Source: an uncultured Collinsella sp. (lineage in GTDB: Bacteria > Actinomycetota > Coriobacteriia > Coriobacteriales > Coriobacteriaceae). Taken from it: a DNA stretch of 64,000 nt. Location of the stretch: the NCBI GenBank assembly GCA_902492935.1, contig CABUNJ010000009.1:1-64000 (forward strand), read 5' to 3'. Shown one piece after another: positions 43,347 to 51,639 of the stretch. The translations under genes were made by a program, and so were the position numbers. Below the pieces are notes generated by a model. The model made no database searches. It was not told where the DNA came from and saw only the letters and a list, made by a program, of their open reading frames with translations. The stretch's first letter is position 1. Each line of letters opens with the position of its first letter.

Positions 43347-44775
43347 GTTGCAGAATGTCCCCCATTAACTGCAATTCCAAGGTAGTTAGCACTTTTGGAC
43401 TCAAATCGTCATACTGGACAAGAATTTGAGTTGAGTTTTTAGGGACAGATGCGCCATCGGCACACCAATAACAGTCACTGATATCGACAAAAGGGATACT
43501 CGAGCGCGTAAGGGCCTGCGCAAAAGAGCTTCCGCCCGCTTCGCACTCCGCAACCACAGTGCAGTAAAGGCCCACGTCTGCATGCTCAATCGAGACTTCC
43601 CCTGCCGGAAACGTTTTCCGTACAAGTGCCGCCAGGCCATCACGCGCCTCGCGAGCACGAACGCGCACGCGGTTCACATGCCGCTCGTAGTCACCCGATT
43701 CCAGCAGACGCGCCAAAGCAACCTGGTCAACAGAACTCACCGACGAGGCGTAGAAACCCAGCTCGCACCTAAACCGCTCCATTAGCTCATCGGGCAGCAC
43801 CATGTACGCTAGACGCAACGCCGACGACAGGCTCTTCGAAAACGTGTTGGTGTAGATAACCGACTGGGCGGCATCGATTGATGCGAGCGCGGGAATCGGC
43901 TTCCCGGCAAGGCGAAACTCACAATCAAAGTCATCTTCGATGAGATATCGACCTGGTCGCTCGGCAGCCCAGCTGAGCAGCGCGTAGCGACGCGCAATGC
44001 TCGTCACAAGGCCGGTCGGATACTGATGGGACGGCATCAGGTGGAGAACATTTGTCCCGGTTTTCTGCAGAGCGCTCAAGTCCACGCCCTCATCATCCAA
44101 CGGGATATGTCGAACTTGGCAGCCCATAGCCTGATAGATGCGCGTCAGACGCAAATAGCCCGGGTCCTCAACGGCATACACCTTGTCAGCGCCAAGCAAC
44201 TGAACCAACATGGTATCGAGCAGCTGGGCGCCTGCACCGATAACAATGTTGTTGGGGTCGACATTCATACCCCTTGTCCCACGCAGATGGTGAGCAATTG
44301 CGCGTCGCAGCCGAGCGGTGCCCTGCGCCGGTGCGGGCGAAAAGATTTCGCGCTCATCTTCGGATGCCAGCGTCGCCCGTAGTGCGCTTTGCCAAAGCCG
44401 CGCCGCCTCCAAAGCGGAAGGAGAAAGTGTATCGAATCGCTCGACCTGTCCGTTGACATCATGCGCGCTGGGACCCGCAGAGGCGGCATCTCGGTCGATA
44501 CCCTCCGCAGCCGAAGCCAAAACCGGTGCGTCCGGAAGCTCGCAAGCGTAGTAGCCACGACGCGGCATTGAGCAAATATAGCCCTCGGCAAGTAACTGGC
44601 TATATGCATTCTCGATGGTAATGACGCTGATTCCCAGATGACTGGCAAAGGCGCGCTTAGACGGAAGATGCTCCCCCGCCGCAATACGTCCAGCAACAAT
44701 ATCATCTCGAATTTGCTGGTAAACATACTCATAAAGCGATGCCTCGCCGCGTTTTTCCAAATTGTAGTCAAGCAT
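43339..44775 (-). CDS. pdxR: MocR/PdxR-type transcription regulator
   Basis: 478 residues. Residues 1-75 are a GntR winged helix (LYEYVYQQIRDDIVAGRIAA and ISVITIENAYSQLLAEGYI). The rest is a fold-type I aminotransferase-like domain (NIVIGAGAQLLDTML; YLIEDDFDCEF with the PLP-binding Lys in TNTFSKSLSSALRLAY). This is the PdxR form, which senses pyridoxal phosphate and controls pdxST. It is divergent from pdxS. ATG at 44775 has AGGTGG upstream. Its TGA stop comes from the end of a 123-bp repeat element. Confidence 0.92.
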   Translation of the reverse strand: MLDYNLEKRGEASLYEYVYQQIRDDIVAGRIAAGEHLPSKRAFASHLGISVITIENAYSQLLAEGYICSMPRRGYYACELPDAPVLASAAEGIDRDAASAGPSAHDVNGQVERFDTLSPSALEAARLWQSALRATLASEDEREIFSPAPAQGTARLRRAIAHHLRGTRGMNVDPNNIVIGAGAQLLDTMLVQLLGADKVYAVEDPGYLRLTRIYQAMGCQVRHIPLDDEGVDLSALQKTGTNVLHLMPSHQYPTGLVTSIARRYALLSWAAERPGRYLIEDDFDCEFRLAGKPIPALASIDAAQSVIYTNTFSKSLSSALRLAYMVLPDELMERFRCELGFYASSVSSVDQVALARLLESGDYERHVNRVRVRAREARDGLAALVRKTFPAGEVSIEHADVGLYCTVVAECEAGGSSFAQALTRSSIPFVDISDCYWCADGASVPKNSTQILVQYDDLSPKVLTTLELQLMGDILQPK

Positions 44776-44786
44776 GAGTTTGCCAC

Positions 44787-44830
44787 CTGACCTTATCGAG
44801 CTGTTCAATCTGGTATTAAGCTGACCTTAT
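44787..44830. promoter_or_regulatory. Candidate PdxR operator, direct repeats
   Basis: CTGACCTTAT occurs twice in the same direction (44787-44796 and 44821-44830), with a weaker CTGGTATTA copy between them. They lie in the divergent pdxR-pdxS region. MocR regulators usually bind direct repeats. Not a match to a known operator by itself. Confidence 0.5.
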
Positions 44831-44920
44831 TATTATCTCGAAAACTGAGTATTTTGCCATACCCAGCTCCCCGATAGGATGTTCCGTCAAGCAATGCACA
44901 TGCCAACCAAGGGAGCAACC

Positions 44921-45811
44921 ATGGCAGAACAGACCAGCAAGGCCGATCGCGTCAAACTTAATCGTGAGCTCGCGCAGATGCTCAAGGGCGGCGTCATCAT
45001 GGACGTCACCACGCCCGAGCAGGCACGCATCGCCGAGGAGGCAGGCGCCTGCGCCGTCATGGCACTCGAGCGCATTCCGGCCGACATCCGCGCCGCAGGC
45101 GGCGTCTCGCGCATGAGCGACCCCAAGATGATCAAGGGCATCCAAGAGGCCGTCTCCATCCCTGTTATGGCCAAGTGCCGCATCGGCCACATTGTCGAGG
45201 CGCAGGTCCTGCAGGCCATCGAGATCGATTACATCGACGAGTCCGAGGTTCTCTCCCCTGCCGATGACGTCTATCACATCGACAAGACCCAGTTTGACGT
45301 GCCGTTTGTCTGCGGCGCCCGCGATCTGGGCGAGGCGCTGCGCCGTGTTGCCGAGAGCGCCACGATGATCCGCACCAAGGGCGAGCCGGGCACGGGCGAC
45401 GTCGTCCAGGCTGTACGCCACATGCGCAAGATCCAAAAGCAGATCCGCGACGTTGTTGCCCTTCGCGATGACGAGCTCTTTGAGGCAGCCAAGCAACTGC
45501 AGGTTCCGGTCGAGCTGGTGCGCGAGGTCCATGCCACGGGTAAGCTTCCCGTCGTGAACTTTGCCGCCGGCGGCGTAGCGACCCCTGCCGACGCCGCGCT
45601 GATGATGCAGCTGGGTGCCGAGGGCGTCTTTGTCGGCTCGGGCATCTTTAAGAGCGGCGACCCCGCCAAGCGCGCCGCCGCCATCGTCAAGGCCGTGGCA
45701 AACTTCACCGATGCCAAGCTCATTGCCGAGCTTTCGGAGGACCTGGGCGAGGCCATGGTCGGCATCAACGCCGACGAGATCGAGATCATCATGGAGGAGC
45801 GCGGGCGCTAG
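44921..45811 (+). CDS. pdxS: Pyridoxal 5'-phosphate synthase subunit PdxS
   Basis: 296 residues. Family motifs are dense: GGVIMDVTTPEQARIAEEAG, MALERIPADIRAAGGVSRMS, AKCRIGHIVEAQ, FVCGARDLGEALRR, IRTKGEPGTGD, and VNFAAGGVATPADAALMM. It makes PLP from ribose 5-phosphate, glyceraldehyde 3-phosphate and ammonia from PdxT. AAGGGAG precedes ATG at 44921. Confidence 0.97.
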   Translation: MAEQTSKADRVKLNRELAQMLKGGVIMDVTTPEQARIAEEAGACAVMALERIPADIRAAGGVSRMSDPKMIKGIQEAVSIPVMAKCRIGHIVEAQVLQAIEIDYIDESEVLSPADDVYHIDKTQFDVPFVCGARDLGEALRRVAESATMIRTKGEPGTGDVVQAVRHMRKIQKQIRDVVALRDDELFEAAKQLQVPVELVREVHATGKLPVVNFAAGGVATPADAALMMQLGAEGVFVGSGIFKSGDPAKRAAAIVKAVANFTDAKLIAELSEDLGEAMVGINADEIEIIMEERGR

Positions 45812-45831
45812 TCCAGCAGAAAGGATCGCAC

Positions 45832-46419
45832 ATGAGCGATTATGCAGACCAAACGGTCGCCGTGCTGGCGGTCCAAGGCGCTTTTGCCGAGCACGAGGCA
45901 AGGCTATCCGAGCTGGGCGCACGTTGTATTGAGCTGAGGCAGGCGGCTGATTTGAAGCAGGACTTTGACCGTCTGGTACTTCCCGGCGGCGAGTCTACCG
46001 TTCAAGGGAAGCTGCTTGATGAGTTGGGCATGCTCGAGGAGCTTCGTGCCCGTATCGCTGAAGGTATGCCCGTCCTGGGCACCTGCGCCGGCCTGATTCT
46101 GCTGGCTCACGATCTTGCCGCCCATGACGATAAGGGCACGTCGCGTTTGGCAACCATGGATGTACTTGTCGAGCGCAATGCCTACGGCAGGCAGCTCGGC
46201 AGTTTTCGCACCAAGGGCCAGGTGTCCGGCATCGACGGTGAAGTGCCGCTGACGTTTATCCGTGCACCCCGCATCGTTGAGGTGCACGGCGATGCCGAGG
46301 CCTTAGCGAAAGTCGACGGCCGTATCGTCGCCGCCCGTCAGGGCAACCAGCTCGGCGTAACCTTCCACCCCGAGCTCGACGACAACACGCGCCTCCACGA
46401 GCTCTTCCTCCAAATGTAG
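45832..46419 (+). CDS. pdxT: Pyridoxal 5'-phosphate synthase glutaminase subunit PdxT
   Basis: 195 residues. Class I glutaminase: VAVLAVQGAFAEHEARL, LVLPGGESTVQGKLLDE, nucleophile Cys in LGTCAGLILLA, and FHPELDDNTRLH. Supplies ammonia to PdxS. It lies 20 bp after pdxS with its own AAAGGA. A long palindrome follows. Confidence 0.96.
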   Translation: MSDYADQTVAVLAVQGAFAEHEARLSELGARCIELRQAADLKQDFDRLVLPGGESTVQGKLLDELGMLEELRARIAEGMPVLGTCAGLILLAHDLAAHDDKGTSRLATMDVLVERNAYGRQLGSFRTKGQVSGIDGEVPLTFIRAPRIVEVHGDAEALAKVDGRIVAARQGNQLGVTFHPELDDNTRLHELFLQM

Positions 46420-46451
46420 GCAGAAAACAAACGAGCGTGGATTTTCGGACG

Positions 46452-46533
46452 CATAGCAAATGAGAGTGGATAATCTCCCACTTTGAGCTTGAATGCAGGC
46501 TCAAACCGGGAGATTATCCACTCTCATGCTATG
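46452..46533. repeat. Long palindromic hairpin downstream of pdxT
   Basis: Arms of 19 bp (TGAGAGTGGATAATCTCCC and complement, 46461-46479 and 46508-46526), extended outward by CATAGCA/TGCTATG past a 2-nt bulge and inward by TTTGAGC/GCTCAAA. Could be the pdxT terminator (no T-run) or a dispersed element. Confidence 0.65.
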
Positions 46534-46563
46534 TAGTCATTTAAGAACGTCCCCAATGACTAC
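46533..46563. repeat. REP-like hairpin with AACGTCCCC loop
   Basis: GTAGTCATT pairs with AATGACTAC around TAAGAACGTCCCC. The GTCCCC in the loop echoes the REP-like hairpin at 36943. It partially overlaps the end of the larger palindrome. Confidence 0.55.
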
Positions 46564-46803
46564 TTCGACAACACCGATGTTTTGGTACCGACAGCGAAAA
46601 CCGCCGGAGCGAGGGAGGCCCTTTTGGGGCGAGATGACGCCATAGGTTGAGCATAAGTCAGCGAGCGGGTCGCATTTGAGACAAGGTGACGTGAAACGAA
46701 AGGGCGCTGACCTTCTGGTCGCGCCCTTGAAGTTGAACGTCAGATTGTCCAAATGCGGCCCGCGCAGCGTCGGCCCGTTACGGCGTTTGGTAAAACGCCG
46801 TAA

Positions 46804-47697
46804 CTAAAAACGGTTGCCGCGGAAGCCGCCACCGTTGCGGCCGCCACGGTCGCCGCCACGGCCACCGCGGTCGTTACCACGGTTGCCGCCAAAGCCGCCA
46901 CGGTTGCCGCCACGGTCGCCATAGCCACCACGGTTGCCGCCAAAGCCGCCGCGACCGCCGCGGTCGCCGCCGCGGTCACCAAAGCCGCCACGGCCACCGC
47001 GATCGCCACCGCGACCGCCACGGTCGCCGCCACGGCCGCCGCGACCGCCACGGTCGCCGCCACGGCCACCGCGATCGTCACGACCGCCGCGAGGACCGCG
47101 GTCCTCGTCCAGGCCCATGGCGACGAGCGGAGCAATGACCTTATCGAGAGCGGCCATCAGCTCGGTGGCCTCCTCGTAAGAAAGCTCGGGCAGGAGCTTC
47201 TCCTTCTTGTTGGCAAGCTCGACCAGGCCCTCAGCGGCATCCTCGGCAGCGAAGACGACGATCTTGCGCATATCGCCCTCGGCGTCGTCGATGCGGCCGA
47301 CCAGATCGGCAGCCTCGGCCTCGGCCATCAGACCATCGAGCTCACGAAGGCGCATGCCCAGCAGGTCGGACATTTCCTTCTGCTCCATCTTGGGCTTGAG
47401 GTCAAGAAGCTTGATGGCGCGCTCGATGTTCGCCATGCGCTCGGCCTTGGCCTCCTCCTCCTTGGAAATAGCAAAGCGACGGCTACGCAGCAGGCGGGCG
47501 GCCTTCTGCATCTTGTCCATCAGCTCTTCGTCATCGTAATCAACGGTGGCCTCGACAACCTCGGCCTCCTCCTCGGCGGAAACCTCGTCAGCAGCCTCAA
47601 CCTCGGCAGCTTCGGTCTCCACGGTCTCGACTGCCTCGACCTCGGCAGCCATGGTCTCGTTCTCGGTCTCGTTCATGATCTCTTCGTTCTCGGACAT
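46804..47697 (-). CDS. Acidic protein with C-terminal RGG-repeat tail
   Basis: 297 residues in three parts. Residues 1-50 are Glu-rich with repeated VETVETEAAEVEA-like runs. Residues 55-175 are a helical domain (MQKAARLLRSRRFAISKEEE; MEQKEMSDLLGMRLRELDGL) that reads like a MarR-type winged helix. Residues about 195-297 are RGG/RG repeats (GGRGGDRGGRGG-type). RGG tails bind RNA and promote phase separation in eukaryotes; long ones are rare in bacteria. AAGGAG precedes the ATG. Likely RNA-binding; function unknown. Confidence 0.9.
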   Translation of the reverse strand: MSENEEIMNETENETMAAEVEAVETVETEAAEVEAADEVSAEEEAEVVEATVDYDDEELMDKMQKAARLLRSRRFAISKEEEAKAERMANIERAIKLLDLKPKMEQKEMSDLLGMRLRELDGLMAEAEAADLVGRIDDAEGDMRKIVVFAAEDAAEGLVELANKKEKLLPELSYEEATELMAALDKVIAPLVAMGLDEDRGPRGGRDDRGGRGGDRGGRGGRGGDRGGRGGDRGGRGGFGDRGGDRGGRGGFGGNRGGYGDRGGNRGGFGGNRGNDRGGRGGDRGGRNGGGFRGNRF

Positions 47698-47849
47698 GAG
47701 ACTCCTTCTTGGCCCTCTCGGGCATCATCGCCCCATTCGCGGGGCCCGTCGCGCACTCTTTGCGCTTTAAACATTCATGCCTCTCGGCAAAACGTCCATT
47801 AGTTTATGGTGTCGTCATCTAATCTAGCTGCAGAATCTATGTGCACACA

Positions 47850-49265
47850 TTAATGCGACATGTGCGACTCGCGACGAGCGTACACCAGCGACACCGCGAA
47901 TCCGACCACGGCAATTACAGCCGCCACACGCACGGCAGTTGCAAATCCAATCGCCTGGGCAACGTCAGTCGCAACGCCAGCGGAGCCGGCAGCCGCCGCA
48001 GAACTCGAGAGCAGGCCGATAAACAGGGACGGGCCAAACGATGCGGCAATCATGTTCCACGTGTTAAGCAATGCCGTTCCGTGGGGATGCTCAGCGGCAG
48101 GCAGCGTCTCCAAGCCGGCCGTCTGCGAGGGGCTCAGCACCAAACCGACTCCGGCATACACCACAACGGTCAGCGCCACGACGACGCCGATGTTCATGCT
48201 TGCCGCCGTCATCGAGATGGCAGTCTGCCCCACAGCAATCAGGGCAAAGCCGACCGGCAGCAGCGGCCATGCGCCACGGGCGTCCATCACGCGTCCGCCC
48301 ACAATCGAGGTCACGGCGTTGCAGGCAATCGCCGGCAAAATGAGTAAGCCCGCAATAAGTGCGGTCATGCCGTATGCGCCCTCAAAATAGAGCGGCAACA
48401 AAACACTCATCGAGAACGTTGTCATCATCGACACCACCACAAGCAGGCACGCAGGCCAAAAACGAACGCTCGTCATGGGGCGCACGTTGAGCACCGGATG
48501 CTCGAGCTTGAGCTGGCGGACCGCAAACAGGCCGAGCAGCACAATGGCGGCGAAGAGCGTCACGATACCGGCAATCAGATTGGTCGAGAACTCGCCTACG
48601 GAATACACAAATGCCGTAATGCCGGCGGCGAGCAAAACAACCGACAGAATATCAAGCGTGGTATTCGAGTGCTCTCCGACATTCTGAACAAGCTTAACGC
48701 CCGCCGCAGCGACCGCAATGCCGCCCACCAGCGGTACTACGAACACCGCCCTCCAGCCAAACAACGTGCACATAAGACCGCTGATCACGGGTCCAAACGC
48801 CGGCCCTAGCGTAATGCAGGCACCGCCCAGGCTCAGATACAGACCGAGCTTCTCGCGCGGGGCGCAAGACAGCACCACGTTCATCATGAGCGGGAACAAG
48901 ATGCCCGATCCCGCAGCCTGCAAAATACGACTTGGCAGCAAAACGCTAAACGACGGAGCGACCAGGCACAGGACTTCGCCGGCGACCATGCATCCGCATG
49001 CGAAAAACAGCAGCTTGCGCGTCGAGAAACGGCCGGACAGGAAGGCCATGATGGCCGTAAAAATCGACGTCACGATCATGTAGCCCGAGACGAGCCACTG
49101 TGCCGTGGTGGCACTCACCGAAAAGGCTGCCATAATGTCGTGCAACGCCACGTTAATGATGTTCTCGTTAAACGCGGCAACAAAGGCTGCAATATACATT
49201 ACGACGAGAATCGCCGCAGAGGCCAATGGCGTTACTTGAACTTGTTGCTGAGATTTGCTCCCCAT
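47850..49265 (-). CDS. MFS multidrug exporter, DHA2 (14-helix) type
   Basis: 471 residues with about fourteen hydrophobic helices. DHA2 features: NENIINVALHDIMAAFSVSA, QWLVSGYMIVTSIFTAIMAF, motif C-like GPAFGPVISGLM. Drug or small-molecule proton antiporter. ATG at 49265 with GGAAGG upstream; a longer 608-residue reading has a poor, basic N-terminus. It is divergent from the deformylase-like gene at 49471. Confidence 0.9.
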   Translation of the reverse strand: MGSKSQQQVQVTPLASAAILVVMYIAAFVAAFNENIINVALHDIMAAFSVSATTAQWLVSGYMIVTSIFTAIMAFLSGRFSTRKLLFFACGCMVAGEVLCLVAPSFSVLLPSRILQAAGSGILFPLMMNVVLSCAPREKLGLYLSLGGACITLGPAFGPVISGLMCTLFGWRAVFVVPLVGGIAVAAAGVKLVQNVGEHSNTTLDILSVVLLAAGITAFVYSVGEFSTNLIAGIVTLFAAIVLLGLFAVRQLKLEHPVLNVRPMTSVRFWPACLLVVVSMMTTFSMSVLLPLYFEGAYGMTALIAGLLILPAIACNAVTSIVGGRVMDARGAWPLLPVGFALIAVGQTAISMTAASMNIGVVVALTVVVYAGVGLVLSPSQTAGLETLPAAEHPHGTALLNTWNMIAASFGPSLFIGLLSSSAAAAGSAGVATDVAQAIGFATAVRVAAVIAVVGFAVSLVYARRESHMSH

Positions 49266-49470
49266 GCATTTCCTTCCTCTTGGAACGACAGTCGCATCGC
49301 CCCAGAGGAACAGTCCAGGGCGAAAAATGAGCCCTAGACTTACGCCAGACGCCGTACACGACGAATCTGGCAACATGGTCCAACGTCGAAAGATTGTAAC
49401 GCGGACGCACAGCTTTCCTTCCGCGCTATTATTAAAAGTCCACGAAAGCATAAGACATGAGGAGCCCGCC

Positions 49471-49881
49471 ATGATTAAGCCCATCATGAAATCCGAGTTC
49501 TTTTTGCGTCTGCCTTCCGAAGACGCGGGACCCGACGATGCCGCGACCGGGCAGGATCTCCTAGATACACTCCACGAGCATGAGCGCGAGTGCGTGGGCC
49601 TCGCCGCCAACATGATCGGCGTGCGCAAACGCATCATCTGCGTAAAGGACGGCAACAGGACACTCCTGATGTACAACCCTCAAATTCTTGAGCAGGTCAA
49701 TGCCTATCAGACGAGCGAAGGATGCCTCTCGCTGATCGGCGAGCGTCCCTGTACCCGCTATCGCCGCATTAAGGTTGAGTATTTGGACGAGAACTTCGTT
49801 CACCGCATCAAAAACTTCTCGGGCTACACCGCCGAGATCATCCAGCACGAAATCGACCACTGCCAAGGAATCGTTATTTAG
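49471..49881 (+). CDS. Peptide deformylase-like protein with Gln-to-Met change in motif 1
   Basis: 136 residues. Motif 1 is VGLAANMIGV: the conserved Gln of GxGxAAxQ is Met48. Motif 2, EGCLS (Cys85), and motif 3, QHEIDHCQG (His126, Glu127, His130), are intact. So metal binding and the catalytic Glu remain but the oxyanion-stabilising Gln does not. Shorter than typical deformylases (about 150-190). A housekeeping deformylase may lie outside the window. GAGGAG precedes the ATG. Confidence 0.85.
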   Translation: MIKPIMKSEFFLRLPSEDAGPDDAATGQDLLDTLHEHERECVGLAANMIGVRKRIICVKDGNRTLLMYNPQILEQVNAYQTSEGCLSLIGERPCTRYRRIKVEYLDENFVHRIKNFSGYTAEIIQHEIDHCQGIVI

Positions 49882-49896
49882 TTCCGACGATTCAAG

Positions 49897-49933
49897 AAAG
49901 CTCCCCGCAGCCAAGCAACTGCAGGGAGCTTTC
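49897..49933. terminator. Bidirectional terminator between convergent genes
   Basis: AAAGCTCCCCGCAG pairs with CTGCAGGGAGCTTT with one mismatch around an 8-nt loop. T's flank it on the forward side and A's on the reverse, so it can serve both the deformylase-like gene and the aminotransferase gene. Confidence 0.8.
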
Positions 49934-49955
49934 GATTGTATGGAGCCTCTATCCC

Positions 49956-51476
49956 TTAGCTCTGGCGGTAGTGATCAAAGAAGTCGGCGAGGTCTTCGAG
50001 GGACTCTTTGAGTACTTCCATGCGCGGCAGGTACACGATACGGAAGTGGTCGGGCTCAGCCCAGTTGAAGCCGCCGCCACGCGTGATCAGGATCTTCTTC
50101 TCGTGCAGCAGGTCAAGGGCGAACTGCTCGTCATCGGTAATGTTGAACTTCTTCACATCCATCTTGGGGAAGATATAGAACGCCGCGCGCGGCTTGACCA
50201 CCGAGATGCCGTCAATCTTGTTGAGCGCCTCATACACAAAGTTGCGCTGCTCGTAGACACGACCGCCGGGGCGGATGTAGTCGTTAACCGACTGATGGCC
50301 GCCGAGCGCCGTCTGGACAATCGACTGAGCCGGCACGTTGGAGCACAGGCGCATGTTAGAGAGCATGTTAATGCCCATGATGAAGTCGCTCATGCAGCGC
50401 TGGTTGCCCGAAAGCACCATCCAGCCAATACGATAGCCCGCAATCATGTGCGACTTGGACAGACCGCTAAAGGTAACGCAGGGCAAGTCAGGGGCGAGCG
50501 AGGCAATCGAGACGTGCTCGTAGCCGTCCATGCACAGGCGGTCGTAGATCTCATCGGCAAAGATCATCAGCTGATGCCTGCGTGCAATCTCGACGATGCC
50601 CTCGAGCACCTCGCGCGGATAGACGGAACCCGTGGGGTTGTTGGGGTTGATGATGACGAGAGCTTTGGTCGCGCTCGTAATCTTGGACTCCATATCCTCC
50701 AAGTCGGGATACCAATCCGCCTGCTCATCACACAGATAATGTACGGGATGACCGCCAGCAAGGGTTGCGCACGCCGTCCAGAGCGGATAGTCGGGGCTGG
50801 GGATCAGAATCTCGTCGCCATTGTCGAGCAGCGCGTTCATCGAAAGCTGAATGAGCTCGGACACGCCGTTGCCCGTGTAGATATGCTCCATCTGAACGTT
50901 GGGCAGGCCCTTGATCTGCGAATACTGCATGATCGCCTTGCGCGCGGAGAACAGGCCACGCGAGTTGGAATAGCCTTCGCAGTCGGGCAGCTGCTGGCGC
51001 ATGTCCTTGATGACCTCATCGGGCGTGCGGAAACCGAAGGGCGCCGGGTTACCGATATTGAGCTTGAGGATGCGCTCGCCCTCGTCCTCCATACGGGCGG
51101 CCTCGTCGACGACGGGACCGCGCACATCATACAGGACGTTATCAAGCTTGGTGGATTTAGAAAAAGTACGCATGGTGGTGCTCCTTGGAATTTGAGCCGT
51201 GGGACTAGGTTCGGATTTGGCAACGTTATGGGACGAGGACGCCTCGCCTTGATCGGCGTCACCGGCAAGCAGCCAGGTAACATCGACCTCCAAAATGCGG
51301 GCGAGCAGCTCTGCCACATCGCGCCGCGGAATCGTCTTGCCGCTCACATATTGGCTCATCTGACTCTTGCCGAGTTTTTTGCCGAGCATCTCCGATACGC
51401 GGATTACGTCCGACTGGCGAACGTCGCGATCGAACATAGCCTGTCGCAGGCGATCGCTAAACGTCTCTTGGGCCAC
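49956..51476 (-). CDS. Fused HTH-aminotransferase (class I/II PLP enzyme)
   Basis: 506 residues. Residues 1-80 are an XRE-type HTH (FSDRLRQAMFDRDVRQSDVI; GKSQMSQYVSGKTIPR). After a Ser-rich linker, residues about 105-506 are an AlaA-type aminotransferase with NIGNPAPFGFRTPDEVIKD, IINPNNPTGSVYP, FADEIYDRLCMDG and the PLP Lys in SGLSKSHMIAGYRIG. The fusion suggests a regulator whose enzyme half senses an amino acid, or an enzyme controlling its own gene. GTG start with GGAGG upstream. Repeated GTTCAATT half-sites lie just upstream. Confidence 0.92.
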   Translation of the reverse strand: MAQETFSDRLRQAMFDRDVRQSDVIRVSEMLGKKLGKSQMSQYVSGKTIPRRDVAELLARILEVDVTWLLAGDADQGEASSSHNVAKSEPSPTAQIPRSTTMRTFSKSTKLDNVLYDVRGPVVDEAARMEDEGERILKLNIGNPAPFGFRTPDEVIKDMRQQLPDCEGYSNSRGLFSARKAIMQYSQIKGLPNVQMEHIYTGNGVSELIQLSMNALLDNGDEILIPSPDYPLWTACATLAGGHPVHYLCDEQADWYPDLEDMESKITSATKALVIINPNNPTGSVYPREVLEGIVEIARRHQLMIFADEIYDRLCMDGYEHVSIASLAPDLPCVTFSGLSKSHMIAGYRIGWMVLSGNQRCMSDFIMGINMLSNMRLCSNVPAQSIVQTALGGHQSVNDYIRPGGRVYEQRNFVYEALNKIDGISVVKPRAAFYIFPKMDVKKFNITDDEQFALDLLHEKKILITRGGGFNWAEPDHFRIVYLPRMEVLKESLEDLADFFDHYRQS

Positions 51477-51497
51477 TAGAACCTCCTTGCTGGCAAA

Positions 51498-51578
51498 GTT
51501 CAATTTATAGAACACGAATTGAACCTGAGTTCAATTTAGGCAGCAGTATAGCGCCGCACCTCATTCGGAAGTTCAATT
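51498..51578. promoter_or_regulatory. Candidate autoregulatory operator of the HTH-aminotransferase gene
   Basis: GTTCAATT occurs three times forward (51498, 51529, 51571) and once inverted as AATTGAAC (51517-51524), giving one perfect inverted pair spaced 11 bp. All lie within 105 bp upstream of the GTG start at 51476. The HTH in the product makes self-control the simplest reading. Confidence 0.6.
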
Positions 51579-51639
51579 TCATAAGAAAATGTACCGAACC
51601 CCGAGAATTGTCCCGAAGTGGACAATGACGTGCACACGT

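Larger units (their letters stand above)
46420..46803. other. 384-bp intergenic region with several hairpins and no gene
   Basis: In addition to the two palindromes at 46452-46563, it holds a hairpin at 46700-46728 (AAGGGCGC/GCGCCCTT, inner GACC/GGTC) and one at 46777-46804 (GTTACGGCGTTT/AAACGCCGTAAC) next to the RGG gene stop, which may terminate that gene. Between them is ordered, GC-rich sequence without ribosome sites. It may hold a small structured RNA. Confidence 0.5.

Noticed and set aside
46537..46752. 71-residue reverse frame in the pdxT-RGG gap
   Set aside because: No ribosome site, and it runs across hairpins; more likely structured non-coding or repeat sequence.
46804..47110. Tandem DNA repeat or satellite
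   Set aside because: The regular sequence is explained by codons of the RGG tail and stays in frame.
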